The translations under genes were made by a program, and so were the position numbers. The notes beneath the pieces are model-generated. The model did no database searches. It worked only from the letters and a program-made list of their open reading frames with translations, and had not been told where the DNA came from. 40,654 nucleotides of DNA from an uncultured Candidatus Melainabacteria bacterium (GTDB lineage Bacteria; Cyanobacteriota; Vampirovibrionia; Gastranaerophilales; Gastranaerophilaceae), in the NCBI GenBank assembly GCA_934699705.1, contig CAKUXD010000015.1:1-40654 (forward strand), given 5' to 3'. The number at the start of each line of letters is the position of its first letter. Positions within the stretch are counted from its first letter, which is position 1. Below, one piece after another: positions 24,602-33,289 of this stretch.

Positions 24602-25987
24602 ATGGCAAATATTAAATTTGGGACAGATGGCTGGAGAGCCGTAGTTGGAAAAGATTTTACTTCAGAAAATGTTACTTTGGCGTCAAACGCAATAGCTAAG
24701 TACGTTTTTGATAATTTTGGTTTGAATAAAACGATTATTGTTGGTTATGATCCAAGAAATATGGCAGATGTTTTTTCAAAACTTTGCGCTGATATTCTTG
24801 TTCAAAAAGGATTTCATGTTTTATATAGTAAAAACGTTGTGCCAACACCTGTGCTTGCTTATAATGCAAAACATTTGAATGCTTGCGCGATTATGTTTAC
24901 GGCAAGTCATAATCCGCCTGAATATTTAGGCTTAAAGTTTATTCCTGATTATGCAGGCCCTGCAACAACTGAAATTACTGATGAAATTGTTGCAAATTTA
25001 GGTCAAAGTATTGAAAATAGTTTGAATGGACAGTTTGAATATTATGATTTCCTAGATGATTACGTTAAACATCTTGAAACTTTAATTGATTTTGAAAAAA
25101 TTAAAAATAATAAAAAAGATATGATTTTTGACGGATTATATTCTGCTACAATCGGCTATTTTGACAAAATTTTAAAAGATAAAGGTATAAAATTTAAAAG
25201 TCTGCACATGAAGCATGACCCTAATTTTGGCGGAGGTATGCCAGAGCCTAAGCCTCAATATATGCAGGAGCTTATTGAAAAAATTAAGGCCTCTCATAAT
25301 ACGGTTGGTTTTGCGAATGACGGTGATGGCGATAGGTTTGGGGTAATTGATGAGAAAGGTAATTATGTTACACCAAATGAAATTATTGCTATCTTATTAA
25401 TGCATTTGACTAAAAATAAAGGTTTAAAAGGTGCTTTAGTAAAAACTGTCGGTGCAAGTTCTTTATTAGATATTTTGGCTAAAAAACTTGATGTAGAACT
25501 TGTTGAAACTGCTGTCGGCTTTAAACATGTTGGCGAGGCTATGAGAAAATACAATCCGATTATTGGTGGTGAAGATTCTGGCGGGCTTTCAATTCAGGGA
25601 CATATTCCTGAAAAAGACGGGATTTTAGCAAATTTACTTATTCTTGAGGCTATGGCGTATGAGCATAAAACACTTGTTCAGCTTGAAGAAGATTTGCATA
25701 AATTTACAGGTGCTAAATTCTATAATGACAGAGTTGATTCAAAATTAGAAAACCAAGAACAGGTTAAAATTGCACTTGAAAAAGCTGAAAATTTAAAAGA
25801 ATTAGGTAAATATAAAGTCGTTAAGGTTAATAAAACCGACGGCGTAAAATTGTATTTTGATGATAATAGCTGGATTTTGGTTCGCCCAAGTGGAACTGAA
25901 CCTTTATTAAGAATTTACATCGAATGTGATAGTTTGGAAAAAATAGAAGAATTTAAGGAGAATATAAAAAATGCAAGTATCGCTTAA
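24602..25987 (+). CDS. Phosphohexomutase (phosphoglucomutase/phosphomannomutase family)
   Basis: 461 residues of the alpha-D-phosphohexomutase superfamily, which moves phosphate between C1 and C6 of hexoses. All four active-site loops are present: the catalytic serine in TASHNPP, the metal loop DGDGDR, the sugar loop GEDSGG and the phosphate loop RPSGTEPLLRIY. The sugar loop is closer to phosphoglucomutase (GEESGG) than to GlmM (GEQSGH), so glucose-1-P/glucose-6-P or a mixed specificity is most likely. An AAGGGAC site precedes the ATG. Its last 17 bases overlap the start of pheT, so the two are one operon. Confidence 0.92.
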   Translation: MANIKFGTDGWRAVVGKDFTSENVTLASNAIAKYVFDNFGLNKTIIVGYDPRNMADVFSKLCADILVQKGFHVLYSKNVVPTPVLAYNAKHLNACAIMFTASHNPPEYLGLKFIPDYAGPATTEITDEIVANLGQSIENSLNGQFEYYDFLDDYVKHLETLIDFEKIKNNKKDMIFDGLYSATIGYFDKILKDKGIKFKSLHMKHDPNFGGGMPEPKPQYMQELIEKIKASHNTVGFANDGDGDRFGVIDEKGNYVTPNEIIAILLMHLTKNKGLKGALVKTVGASSLLDILAKKLDVELVETAVGFKHVGEAMRKYNPIIGGEDSGGLSIQGHIPEKDGILANLLILEAMAYEHKTLVQLEEDLHKFTGAKFYNDRVDSKLENQEQVKIALEKAENLKELGKYKVVKVNKTDGVKLYFDDNSWILVRPSGTEPLLRIYIECDSLEKIEEFKENIKNASIA

Positions 25988-28433
25988 TTGGTTAAAAGAA
26001 TTTGTAGATTTAGACGGAATTGATGAAAAACAAATTGCTCATGAACTTACGATGAGTGGTTTAGAGGTTGAAGGTATTGATTATTTAAAACCTGAATTTA
26101 AAAATATTATTACGGCAAAAATTGAAAAAATTAATAATCACCCTAATGCAGATAAATTGCATCTTGTAGATGTAAATATTGGTTCAGAAATTAAGACTGT
26201 TGTTTGCGGGGCTCAAAATATTGCAGAAGGTCAGATTATCCCTTACGCATCAGTTGGTTCGGAAGTTTTGGACAGAAAAACAGGTGAACATTTTACTTTG
26301 ACTCCTGCGGTTATCAGAGGGGTTGAATCTCAAGGTATGCTTTGTTCTGCTGATGAATTAGGTTTGAGCGATAGAAATTACCAAGAAGAAGACGGTATTT
26401 TAATTTTAAATAGATTTATTGATGATGTTGAATTAGGTAAAAACTTGGAAGATGTTTTAAATCTTGAAGAAGATATCATTTTAAATGTTGCACCTACGGC
26501 AAACAGAGGTGATGAAATGTCTGTAATTGGTGTTGCACGTGAATTATGCGCAATATTTGATAGACACTTAAAATATTCTCCACTTCAGCCAACAGTTGAA
26601 TATGGTAATGGCGGTTTTGAAGTTGAAATTAAAGATGAAGATGTTTGCAAATTCTACTCTTTAGGTCTTTTAAGCGGAGTGAAAATTAAAAAATCACCTG
26701 ATTGGATGCAAAAAAGATTGATTTCTTCAGGTATTCGCGCAATTAACAATGTTGTTGATATTACAAACTATGTTTTGCTTGAATTAGGAACTCCACTTCA
26801 CGCTTTTGACAGGGATAAATTAAATAATTATCTTTGTGTAAGACGCGCAAATGAAGGTGAAACGCTTGTTACTCTTGACGGTGTTGAAAGAAAATTAACT
26901 CGTGATAGCGTTTTAATTGCAACTAAAGAAGAACCAGTTTGTCTTGGAGGTGTTTTCGGAGGTGAAAATTCAGAAATTGATGATAATACAACAAATATAG
27001 CATTAGAAGCGGCATATTTTGTGCCTTCTGCTAACAGAAGAAGCGCAAGAAGTGTTGGTTATCGTTCAGAAGCTGGTGCAAGATTTGAACGTGGTATTGA
27101 TATGGGGGCTGTAAAACAAGCATTAATGCGTGCTATGCAATTACTTGTTGAATACGCTGATGCAAAGGTAGAAGGGGTTTGTCAGGCTGGTTCTGATAAT
27201 AACTCAATTGAACCTATAACTTTAAGATATTCTGAAATTAAACGAATTTTAGGTATCGAAATTCCGACAGAAAAAGTTCTTTCAATTCTTGAAAAATTAG
27301 GATTTACTATATTAGGCAAAAATGAAATTGCGGCAAAAGTTGAAGTCCCTTCTTTCAGAGTTGATGATGTTTATAGAGAAATAGATTTAATCGAAGAAAT
27401 TTCAAGAATTTATGGCTTTGATAAAATTGCTCCAACTATTCCTGAAAAAAATACTGTTCCTGAGATTACTCTTGAAGAAAAAACTATCGCTAAAATCCAT
27501 AATTTAATGCGCTCTTGTGGTTTAAATGAGATTGCGACATCTTCTTTAATCGGTAAATCTCTTTTAGATCAATACATGATGTCATACAAACCAGAACAGG
27601 CCGTTACTGTCGCAAATGTAGCAAGTGAAGAATATTCAATGCTTCGTCAAAATCTTGTAGCTAATGTTTTAAACTGTTTTAAAGGCAACTATGATAATGG
27701 ACAAAAAAATTATTGGGTTTACGAAATCGGCAGAACTTATTTGAAAGACCACGAAACAACTGAAAAAAATTCAGGAGTTACTGAAACAAGAGTGCTTGCA
27801 GGTTTAGTTTCTGGAGATATTGAAAATTCTAAATGGCAACAAGTTCAAAAAACAGATTTCTATACAATTAAAGGTGTTTTTGAAAAATTACTTTCTAGTC
27901 TAGGTTTGGAAAACAGAATTCAAATTAAGGCTTGCGAAGATGTTAATTATATGCATACTTACAAATGTGCAAAACTTGTAATGTTAGGAAAACAGGCTAA
28001 AGATATCGGATATTTTGGACAAATTCACCCATTATTGAAGGATAAAATGAAATTAAATCAAGATGCATATTTATTTGAAATTAATTTAGATGAAATTTTG
28101 TCTTGTGTTCACGAAACTGTTCCGCATTTCAAACACTTACCTCAATTCCCTGAGGTTCAAAGAGATATCGCTTTTGTAATTCCAGAAGATATTACTTATG
28201 CAGATATTCAAAAAGTTATTAAAAAATCAGTACAAAATAATTTATTTAAAGGCTCTGAAATTTTTGATGTTTATCAAGGTGAACATATAAAAGAGGGATT
28301 TAAAAGTCTTGCGTTTAGAATAAAATTACAAGATGAAAACTCAACTTTGACTGAAGAAGTTATTGAAGGTCAAATGAGTGCTTTGAAAACAGGCTTACAA
28401 AAGGCTTACAACGAAATCTCATTCAGGGAGTAA
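25971..28433 (+). CDS. pheT: Phenylalanine-tRNA ligase beta subunit
   Basis: 820 residues, full length. It begins with the typical MQVSLNWLKEFVDLDG, then a tRNA-binding OB domain (about 38-150; 'NHPNADKLHLVDV', 'VVCGAQNI'). The B3/B4 editing-type domain has 'RAINNVVDITNYVLLELGTPLHAFD', followed by B5 and a catalytic-like domain. The FDX-ACB anticodon-binding domain closes the protein ('FPEVQRDIAFVI', 'KEGFKSLAFRI'). It acts as an alpha2-beta2 enzyme with PheS, which is not in this window. AGGAG is 8 bases before the ATG, inside the preceding mutase gene. It is followed by a small exported protein 3 bases later. Confidence 0.96.
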   Translation: MQVSLNWLKEFVDLDGIDEKQIAHELTMSGLEVEGIDYLKPEFKNIITAKIEKINNHPNADKLHLVDVNIGSEIKTVVCGAQNIAEGQIIPYASVGSEVLDRKTGEHFTLTPAVIRGVESQGMLCSADELGLSDRNYQEEDGILILNRFIDDVELGKNLEDVLNLEEDIILNVAPTANRGDEMSVIGVARELCAIFDRHLKYSPLQPTVEYGNGGFEVEIKDEDVCKFYSLGLLSGVKIKKSPDWMQKRLISSGIRAINNVVDITNYVLLELGTPLHAFDRDKLNNYLCVRRANEGETLVTLDGVERKLTRDSVLIATKEEPVCLGGVFGGENSEIDDNTTNIALEAAYFVPSANRRSARSVGYRSEAGARFERGIDMGAVKQALMRAMQLLVEYADAKVEGVCQAGSDNNSIEPITLRYSEIKRILGIEIPTEKVLSILEKLGFTILGKNEIAAKVEVPSFRVDDVYREIDLIEEISRIYGFDKIAPTIPEKNTVPEITLEEKTIAKIHNLMRSCGLNEIATSSLIGKSLLDQYMMSYKPEQAVTVANVASEEYSMLRQNLVANVLNCFKGNYDNGQKNYWVYEIGRTYLKDHETTEKNSGVTETRVLAGLVSGDIENSKWQQVQKTDFYTIKGVFEKLLSSLGLENRIQIKACEDVNYMHTYKCAKLVMLGKQAKDIGYFGQIHPLLKDKMKLNQDAYLFEINLDEILSCVHETVPHFKHLPQFPEVQRDIAFVIPEDITYADIQKVIKKSVQNNLFKGSEIFDVYQGEHIKEGFKSLAFRIKLQDENSTLTEEVIEGQMSALKTGLQKAYNEISFRE

Positions 28434-28436
28434 TTA

Positions 28437-29081
28437 ATGAATATGATAAAAAGAATACTTCTTATATTAACGGTATTTTTTATGTTTAATTTATCGGTTG
28501 GGGCTAATATTTTACCTGCCTCAACTGATGATATTTTTTCTTTTGCAATTGGTATGTATCAAATGCCGAAAAATATTATTGTGTATTCTAAACCTGATTT
28601 CAATTCAACTGTATTGTATCGTGCAAATTGGGATTATGAAACATTTAATTCTTCAAAAGGCGTAGAGGCGGATATTTTTACTGTTTTTATTCAGCAAAAA
28701 GAACTTGCTTATGCTCAGGTTACTGATTATGTTGAGGATTGGGTTGAAATAATTTATTGTAAAAAACCTTTGAAAAAAGGTTGGGTAAAATCTGAAGATT
28801 TGCGTTTTATGTTGTGGCGTAATTTTTATAATACTTATGGCAGAAAATATGGTTTGTTTATTATGTCTGATGCGCCAAAAACAGTTAAGGATTTGCATAG
28901 CGGAAGTAATGAGGACTCACAAGTTATGCAGAGTTTAGTTAGTCCGCAAAAAATTAAATTTACCGTAATAAAAGGAAATTGGGCGCTTGTTACGGCAATT
29001 GAAAACAATATGGGTAAAACTGGTTACATGCGTTGGAGAAGCGATAATGGAGAAATTTATGCTTTTCCTGCTATAAAATAA
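28437..29081 (+). CDS. Secreted SH3-like domain protein
   Basis: 214 residues. A signal peptide (to about residue 23, ending VGA-N) is followed by a region with SH3b-like pattern: 'IIVYSKPDFNSTVLYRANW', later 'DWVEIIYCKKPLKKGWVKSED'. The last third has 'NWALVTAIENNMGKTGYMRW', which repeats the 'W-x2-V...G-(Y/W)-(M/V)' theme, so there may be two such units. Bacterial SH3b domains bind cell-wall components. No catalytic domain is seen. It is the last gene of the mutase-pheT operon, with GGGAG upstream and only 3 bases from pheT. The exact function is unknown. Confidence 0.7.
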   Translation: MNMIKRILLILTVFFMFNLSVGANILPASTDDIFSFAIGMYQMPKNIIVYSKPDFNSTVLYRANWDYETFNSSKGVEADIFTVFIQQKELAYAQVTDYVEDWVEIIYCKKPLKKGWVKSEDLRFMLWRNFYNTYGRKYGLFIMSDAPKTVKDLHSGSNEDSQVMQSLVSPQKIKFTVIKGNWALVTAIENNMGKTGYMRWRSDNGEIYAFPAIK

Positions 29082-29083
29082 TG

Positions 29084-29794
29084 CTAAAAGCCGACACTTA
29101 GACCAGCACAAAGATTGATTGATTGACCTGTTATACCTTTTGCTTCTTCTGAAATTAAATATTTAATAAGATTTGCAATTTCTACAGGTTCGACAAACCT
29201 TTTTTGTGGAATACATTCAAGGATTTCTTCTTTTTCAAATTCTGATGCCTCAATTGAAGTTTCACCTAATTTAGTATCCACCCACCCTGGGTTAATTGTA
29301 TTAATGGTAATATTATCTTGTGCTAGTTCTAGCGCAAGTGCTTTTGTCATGCCTATTAATGACGCTTTTGTTGCTGAATACATGCTTGCATAAGCCTCAC
29401 CCATAACTCCGCTAATTGAGCCAATATTAATAATTCTACCCCATTTTTTAGATTTCATATATGGCGCAACTGCTGAAATTAAATAAGCTGGTGCAATAGA
29501 ATTTATTTTGAAAATTTCAGCTATATGTGCGTAATCCATATTTTCTATTGGATTATATGTGTAAATGCCAGCATTATTAACTAATATGTCGATGTCATTT
29601 TGTTTGATAAATTCTGATAATTTGGTTAAATCAGAATTTTTTTCTAAATCGCAAACGCAATAATCTGCTAAATTAAGTTCTTTTAAAGACTTTTCGCATC
29701 TGGCAGTGCCAAAAATATTGTAATTTTGGGATAATGTTTGCGCAATATTTTTGCCGATACCTCTTGAAGCTCCAGTTATTAAGACATTTTTCAT
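29084..29794 (-). CDS. Short-chain dehydrogenase/reductase (FabG-like)
   Basis: 236 residues. It has the nucleotide-binding GASRGIG (TGxxxGxG-type), NNAGIY, the catalytic serine in IGSISG, YSATK (Y-x3-K), and PGWVDT after the active site. These are all the elements of a classical NAD(P)-dependent SDR such as 3-oxoacyl-ACP reductase. Substrate is not determined. Ile, Asn and Ser surround the motif as in fabG-type enzymes, but many SDRs of this length act on sugars or other alcohols. A longer open start at 29815 overlaps the preceding gene by 20 bases; the ATG at 29792-29794 with AAGGAA is preferred. It ends 3 bases from the convergent SH3-like gene. Confidence 0.85.
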   Translation of the reverse strand: MKNVLITGASRGIGKNIAQTLSQNYNIFGTARCEKSLKELNLADYCVCDLEKNSDLTKLSEFIKQNDIDILVNNAGIYTYNPIENMDYAHIAEIFKINSIAPAYLISAVAPYMKSKKWGRIINIGSISGVMGEAYASMYSATKASLIGMTKALALELAQDNITINTINPGWVDTKLGETSIEASEFEKEEILECIPQKRFVEPVEIANLIKYLISEEAKGITGQSINLCAGLSVGF

Positions 29795-29795
29795 T

Positions 29796-30116
29796 TTAAA
29801 GTTCCTTTTTTGCATAAGACATTATAATTTCGGTTATAATTCTTTTTACAATAAATTGTTGTTTTATTTCAGGTAAAGTTTTAAGCAACTCTAGCGCAGA
29901 TGATATATCAAAATTTTTGTCGTACCAGCGCGAGTAAGAATAATTTTTACCCGAAGTTTTTGAAAATTCGCTATCTAAGTCTATATCGCCTTCATTTATT
30001 AAAATTTGAATTAAATGTTGTCCAATTATAGTTTTATCTTCATCAGAAAGCGATTGAATAAATTCAATCACCTCAGCTAAATCATAATTTTCTTCGTACC
30101 ATCTTTTTGTATCCAT
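29796..30116 (-). CDS. Small protein with two RWY-type repeats, unknown function
   Basis: 106 residues that I do not recognise. It is made of two similar units. RWYEENYDLAEVIEFIQSL (5-23) with a following helix (about 27-40) matches RWYDKNFDISSALELLKTL (63-81) with its following helix (about 85-99). The shared pattern is RWY-(E/D)-x-N-(Y/F)-D-(L/I)-x2-(A/V)-(I/L)-E-(F/L)-(I/L), then a polar turn and an Ile-rich amphipathic helix. The linker between units is acidic and Ser/Gly-rich. No signal or membrane segment is seen, so it is probably a cytosolic protein-protein adaptor. It lacks a clear ribosome site and lies 19 bases after secG, one base before the SDR gene. Confidence 0.7.
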   Translation of the reverse strand: MDTKRWYEENYDLAEVIEFIQSLSDEDKTIIGQHLIQILINEGDIDLDSEFSKTSGKNYSYSRWYDKNFDISSALELLKTLPEIKQQFIVKRIITEIIMSYAKKEL

Positions 30117-30135
30117 AAATAATAAGGTCTAATTA

Positions 30136-30360
30136 TTAAACTAAACCGAAACCCAATAAGAAGGTACAAATGATGAAGATACCTGATACAATGTAAGTTA
30201 ATTTGTTTAAGCCTTTTTCTGCACTTTTTTGAGATGAAAACATTTGAGAAGCACCGCCGATTGCAGCAATTCCATCTCCTTTTGGTGAGTGTAATAGAAC
30301 TAATGCGATTAATAAAATTGAAGTAACAATTTGAACAATCCAAACTAAGCTCAATAACAT
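30136..30360 (-). CDS. secG: Preprotein translocase subunit SecG
   Basis: 74 residues with two transmembrane helices (3-24 and about 53-73) and the family motif 'LLHSPKGDGIAAIGGASQMFSS' between them. SecG sits beside SecY/SecE and speeds SecA-driven export. Usual length is 70-110 residues. GAGGAAA precedes the ATG, which overlaps the stop of the upstream NUDIX gene by one base (TAATG), indicating coupled translation. No other sec gene is in the window. Confidence 0.95.
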   Translation of the reverse strand: MLLSLVWIVQIVTSILLIALVLLHSPKGDGIAAIGGASQMFSSQKSAEKGLNKLTYIVSGIFIICTFLLGFGLV

Positions 30361-31046
30361 TATATTTCCTCTTTCGTTTTATTTGCAATAAAGAATGATT
30401 TAAAATCACCTGTATAAAGTTGTTTAAATTGGTAAAGTCTTGCAGGACGTTTTGAAGATGCCTTTGTAAATTCATCAAGTTCAATAAGACCTTCTGTACC
30501 AAGAACTTTTTTTCTAAAATTACGTTTGTCTAATTGTTTACCCATTATAAGTTCGTAAACTCTTTGCATTTCAGTTAGAGTGAATTTTTCTTTCAATAAT
30601 TGGTATGCAACCGGACAAGTTCTTAATGATAAACGAGTTCGAGCGCGAGCGTAGTCAATAATTTCTTTGTGGTCGAATGCCAATGCTGGCATGTTATCAA
30701 CGGGATACCAAGCTACATCTTCTGATGCTACGACTTTTACGTCTTCGTATCTAACAAGAGCAAAATACACACAAGTGATTACACGAGCATCAGGGTGTCG
30801 AAGCGGATCGCCAAATGTGTAAAGTTGTTCTAAATAAACGTTATCTACATTTGTTTTTTCTTTTAAGATACGAACTGCCGCTTGTTCTAAGTTTTCTGAC
30901 ATTCGAACATAACCACCTGGAATAGCCCATTTGCCGATAAATGGTTCTTTATCACGTTTGATTAAAAGAACTTGAAGTGCGTTATTTTTTATTGTTAAAA
31001 TAACTGTATCGACAGTAATTTCGTGAGTTTTCGTTTCGTTAAACAT
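30360..31046 (-). CDS. NUDIX-like protein with winged helix (NrtR-like regulator)
   Basis: 228 residues. The N-terminal NUDIX fold (about 10-140) has the right box layout, but the catalytic box is worn. The canonical REx2EExG is replaced by 'RILKEKTNV': the first Glu is Ile and the second acidic pair is KE. A C-terminal winged-helix domain (about 150-215: FTLTEMQRVYELIMGKQLD, NFRKKV, KRPARLYQF) follows. Such proteins in the NrtR family repress NAD-biosynthesis genes and bind ADP-ribose without hydrolysing it. That is the likeliest role, though not proven; a weak hydrolase cannot be excluded. GAGAGGAA precedes the ATG. It is coupled to secG by a TAATG overlap, and no NAD gene is adjacent. Confidence 0.85.
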   Translation of the reverse strand: MFNETKTHEITVDTVILTIKNNALQVLLIKRDKEPFIGKWAIPGGYVRMSENLEQAAVRILKEKTNVDNVYLEQLYTFGDPLRHPDARVITCVYFALVRYEDVKVVASEDVAWYPVDNMPALAFDHKEIIDYARARTRLSLRTCPVAYQLLKEKFTLTEMQRVYELIMGKQLDKRNFRKKVLGTEGLIELDEFTKASSKRPARLYQFKQLYTGDFKSFFIANKTKEEI

Positions 31047-31115
31047 TAAATTCCTCTCGTTTATATTAACATTTTAGCTTAAACAAATTTAAAAGTAATG
31101 TAAATTTTTGTTAAT

Positions 31116-32474
31116 TTAAAGTTTCTTATAAGCTTCTCTGATGATAAATTCTTCAAGCATTTTTTTAGACGCTTCGTTTGATTTACCGTCTGTTATGTAA
31201 ATTGCAAAAGCGTAAGATTTACCATTTTTTGTATCCAAATAGCCAGTTATTCCGCTAATATTTGATAGAGTACCAGTTTTGGCATACAATTGGTCTTTCA
31301 AAGATAACATTCTTAATTTTAATGTACCTTCAGAGGGCGTTGCTAGTAAATGTTTTGTTTTATCGTAACCTAATCTATTTTGCGTTGCATACAAATATTG
31401 ACTCATAAAATCTGCAGTTATAAGGTTGTTTTTTGAAACTCCGCTTCCATCTGTTAATCGAATATTAGTGCAGTCTAAATTGTTATTTGCGCAGTAATTA
31501 TTGAACATTGCCATTGCTGATGCGTGTGTTCCTGTGCTTTTTGTGTATTTACCGCCAGCAACTTTGAATAATGTTTCAGTAACAAGGTTGTTGCTATTTT
31601 TTAAAGCATCTGTCATTGCCATATTTATTGGGTGAGAAATTTGAGCTACAAGTGTTGAATTTGCAGGAAGTTTTCCGATTGGATATTTACCGTAATAGCT
31701 TATTTTATTATCTCTTAGTGCTTCATCTATTCTTAAAATGAAGTAGCGTTTTAGATGATTTACTGGAATTTGTACTTTTGTCGTTTCTGCAACTTCTCCA
31801 TTTACGGTTAATGTGTCTGGTGATATGTAATTTTCACGTTCAAGAGTAAGTTTTGTTTTTGTTGCAGAGGTTATTGTTTTGTTTATAAATGATGTAGGGT
31901 AAAAAAGTTCTGTAAAAATATCTGCAGGATTGTTTATTCTAGTTGGTTTTACGACTATTGTATAAAGATTTCTATCAAGATTATATGCACCAAATTTTGG
32001 CATAAGTGTGTTTAAATCGTCGTCCCATTGCCAACCTTCACCCCAAGTTTTTTTGTCTAAAATGGAATCATCTATATATAAATTTTTTAATTCACCCCAT
32101 TTTTCTAGTTTTATATAAGAAAGTAAGTTTTTTAAGTCCTTTGAAGTTAAATATGGGTCTGCACCTAAAACTAAGTAATAATCACCATTTTTAGTTTTAT
32201 ATAATTTTGTTGAAAATTGATAATTTTCTCCCAATGTGTAAAGTGAAGGAATTGTTGTCAAAACTTTTTGCGTAGATGCGGGTGTTACTTGATTGTGTGA
32301 ATTGAGTTCTTGAACTACTTTTCCTGTTTTTAAATCTCTAAATGAAAAAGAAATACTTCCTTTTGATATAGTTGTCTTTTTTATTGCTAAATCTAATCTG
32401 TGATTATTGCTTTTTGCGTAAGCTATTTGTGATATAAGCAATATTGATAAAAAAGTTAGTAATATTTTTTTCAT
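31116..32474 (-). CDS. dacB: D-alanyl-D-alanine carboxypeptidase (PBP4/DacB, peptidase S13)
   Basis: 452 residues. A signal peptide (MKKILLTFLSILLISQIAYA) is followed by the penicillin-binding fold. The nucleophile motif is S67-TQ-K70 (SxxK), SxN is present as 'SNNLVTETLF', and KTG as 'AKTGTLSNISGITGY'. The insert between the first two motifs is large, as in class C (PBP4) enzymes. It trims the terminal D-Ala or cuts peptide cross-links in the periplasm. AAGGAG precedes the ATG and lies inside the last codons of the upstream amidase, 2 bases away, so the two are co-transcribed. Confidence 0.95.
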   Translation of the reverse strand: MKKILLTFLSILLISQIAYAKSNNHRLDLAIKKTTISKGSISFSFRDLKTGKVVQELNSHNQVTPASTQKVLTTIPSLYTLGENYQFSTKLYKTKNGDYYLVLGADPYLTSKDLKNLLSYIKLEKWGELKNLYIDDSILDKKTWGEGWQWDDDLNTLMPKFGAYNLDRNLYTIVVKPTRINNPADIFTELFYPTSFINKTITSATKTKLTLERENYISPDTLTVNGEVAETTKVQIPVNHLKRYFILRIDEALRDNKISYYGKYPIGKLPANSTLVAQISHPINMAMTDALKNSNNLVTETLFKVAGGKYTKSTGTHASAMAMFNNYCANNNLDCTNIRLTDGSGVSKNNLITADFMSQYLYATQNRLGYDKTKHLLATPSEGTLKLRMLSLKDQLYAKTGTLSNISGITGYLDTKNGKSYAFAIYITDGKSNEASKKMLEEFIIREAYKKL

Positions 32475-32476
32475 AG

Positions 32477-33289
32477 TTAAAACTCCTTAACTTGATAGTT
32501 TTTGTGAATATCCTTTAAAACAGTACATTTAGCTCTGAAATCGTTTTGTTCCTCAAAATTTAGTGTTGCGGAGATTGCACCTTCTTTTGATGTGATGTCT
32601 GCTAAGTTTTCGCCTTTATAGTCAATTATAGTCGATTTACCTAAATTAAATTCGCCGTTTTCAATAGCGCCAGATTGGGTTAGAGCCACAAAGTAGCATT
32701 GATTTTCAACTGCTCTGGAATGAGTCATTGAAACCCAAGGAATTTCTTTTTTAGAACCCCATGCTGCCATATTTATCATTAAATCAGCACCTTCAATTGC
32801 GTAAGCTCGATAAATTTCAGGAAATCTTATGTCATAGCAAATAGTTAAACCGATTTTAATCCCTTCAATATTTACTATTACTGGATTTGAACCTTCTGTT
32901 ATGTAATCACCTTCGTTATCTCCATAATAAGAAAATAAATGGCATTTGTCATAGGTCGCAATAAGTTCGCCATTTCTGTTTATAACAGGGCAGGTGTTGT
33001 ATAATTTATTGTCTTTTTTTGAAATAAAACTTCCGCCGATAATGTTTACCTGATGTTGTTTTGCAAGGTTAGATAATGTATTTATTACGTTACTATCTTT
33101 GATATCTTCTGCTGAGTCTTTAAAATACTTGCAAGCCCAGCCAACAGTCCAAACTTCTGGTAAAATAATGACATCTGTGTTTTTTTGAACATTATCATTG
33201 ACTAAAGTTTTGATTTTCTCTATATTTTTAAACTTATCCCCAAGTTCTGATGACATTTGAATTGCCATCACGTTTAAACTTTTTTTCAT
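32477..33289 (-). CDS. Carbon-nitrogen hydrolase (omega-amidase-like)
   Basis: 270 residues of the nitrilase superfamily with the complete catalytic triad: E45 in 'IILPEVW', K115 in 'TYDKCHLF' and C151 in 'GLTICYDIRFPE'. The extra conserved glutamate after the lysine also appears. 'LFSYYGDNEGDYITEG' and 'GLTICYDIRFPE' resemble NIT2/omega-amidase enzymes, which hydrolyse alpha-ketoglutaramate and ketosuccinamate. Related plant and bacterial members act on other small amides, so substrate is an inference. The gene overlaps the upstream DUF374 gene by four bases (ATGA). Confidence 0.88.
   Translation of the reverse strand: MKKSLNVMAIQMSSELGDKFKNIEKIKTLVNDNVQKNTDVIILPEVWTVGWACKYFKDSAEDIKDSNVINTLSNLAKQHQVNIIGGSFISKKDNKLYNTCPVINRNGELIATYDKCHLFSYYGDNEGDYITEGSNPVIVNIEGIKIGLTICYDIRFPEIYRAYAIEGADLMINMAAWGSKKEIPWVSMTHSRAVENQCYFVALTQSGAIENGEFNLGKSTIIDYKGENLADITSKEGAISATLNFEEQNDFRAKCTVLKDIHKNYQVKEF

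Noticed and set aside
30077..30502. Minus-strand open frame spanning secG
   Set aside because: It is out of frame with secG and the NUDIX gene and encodes a Leu/Arg/Tyr-rich product with no family features.
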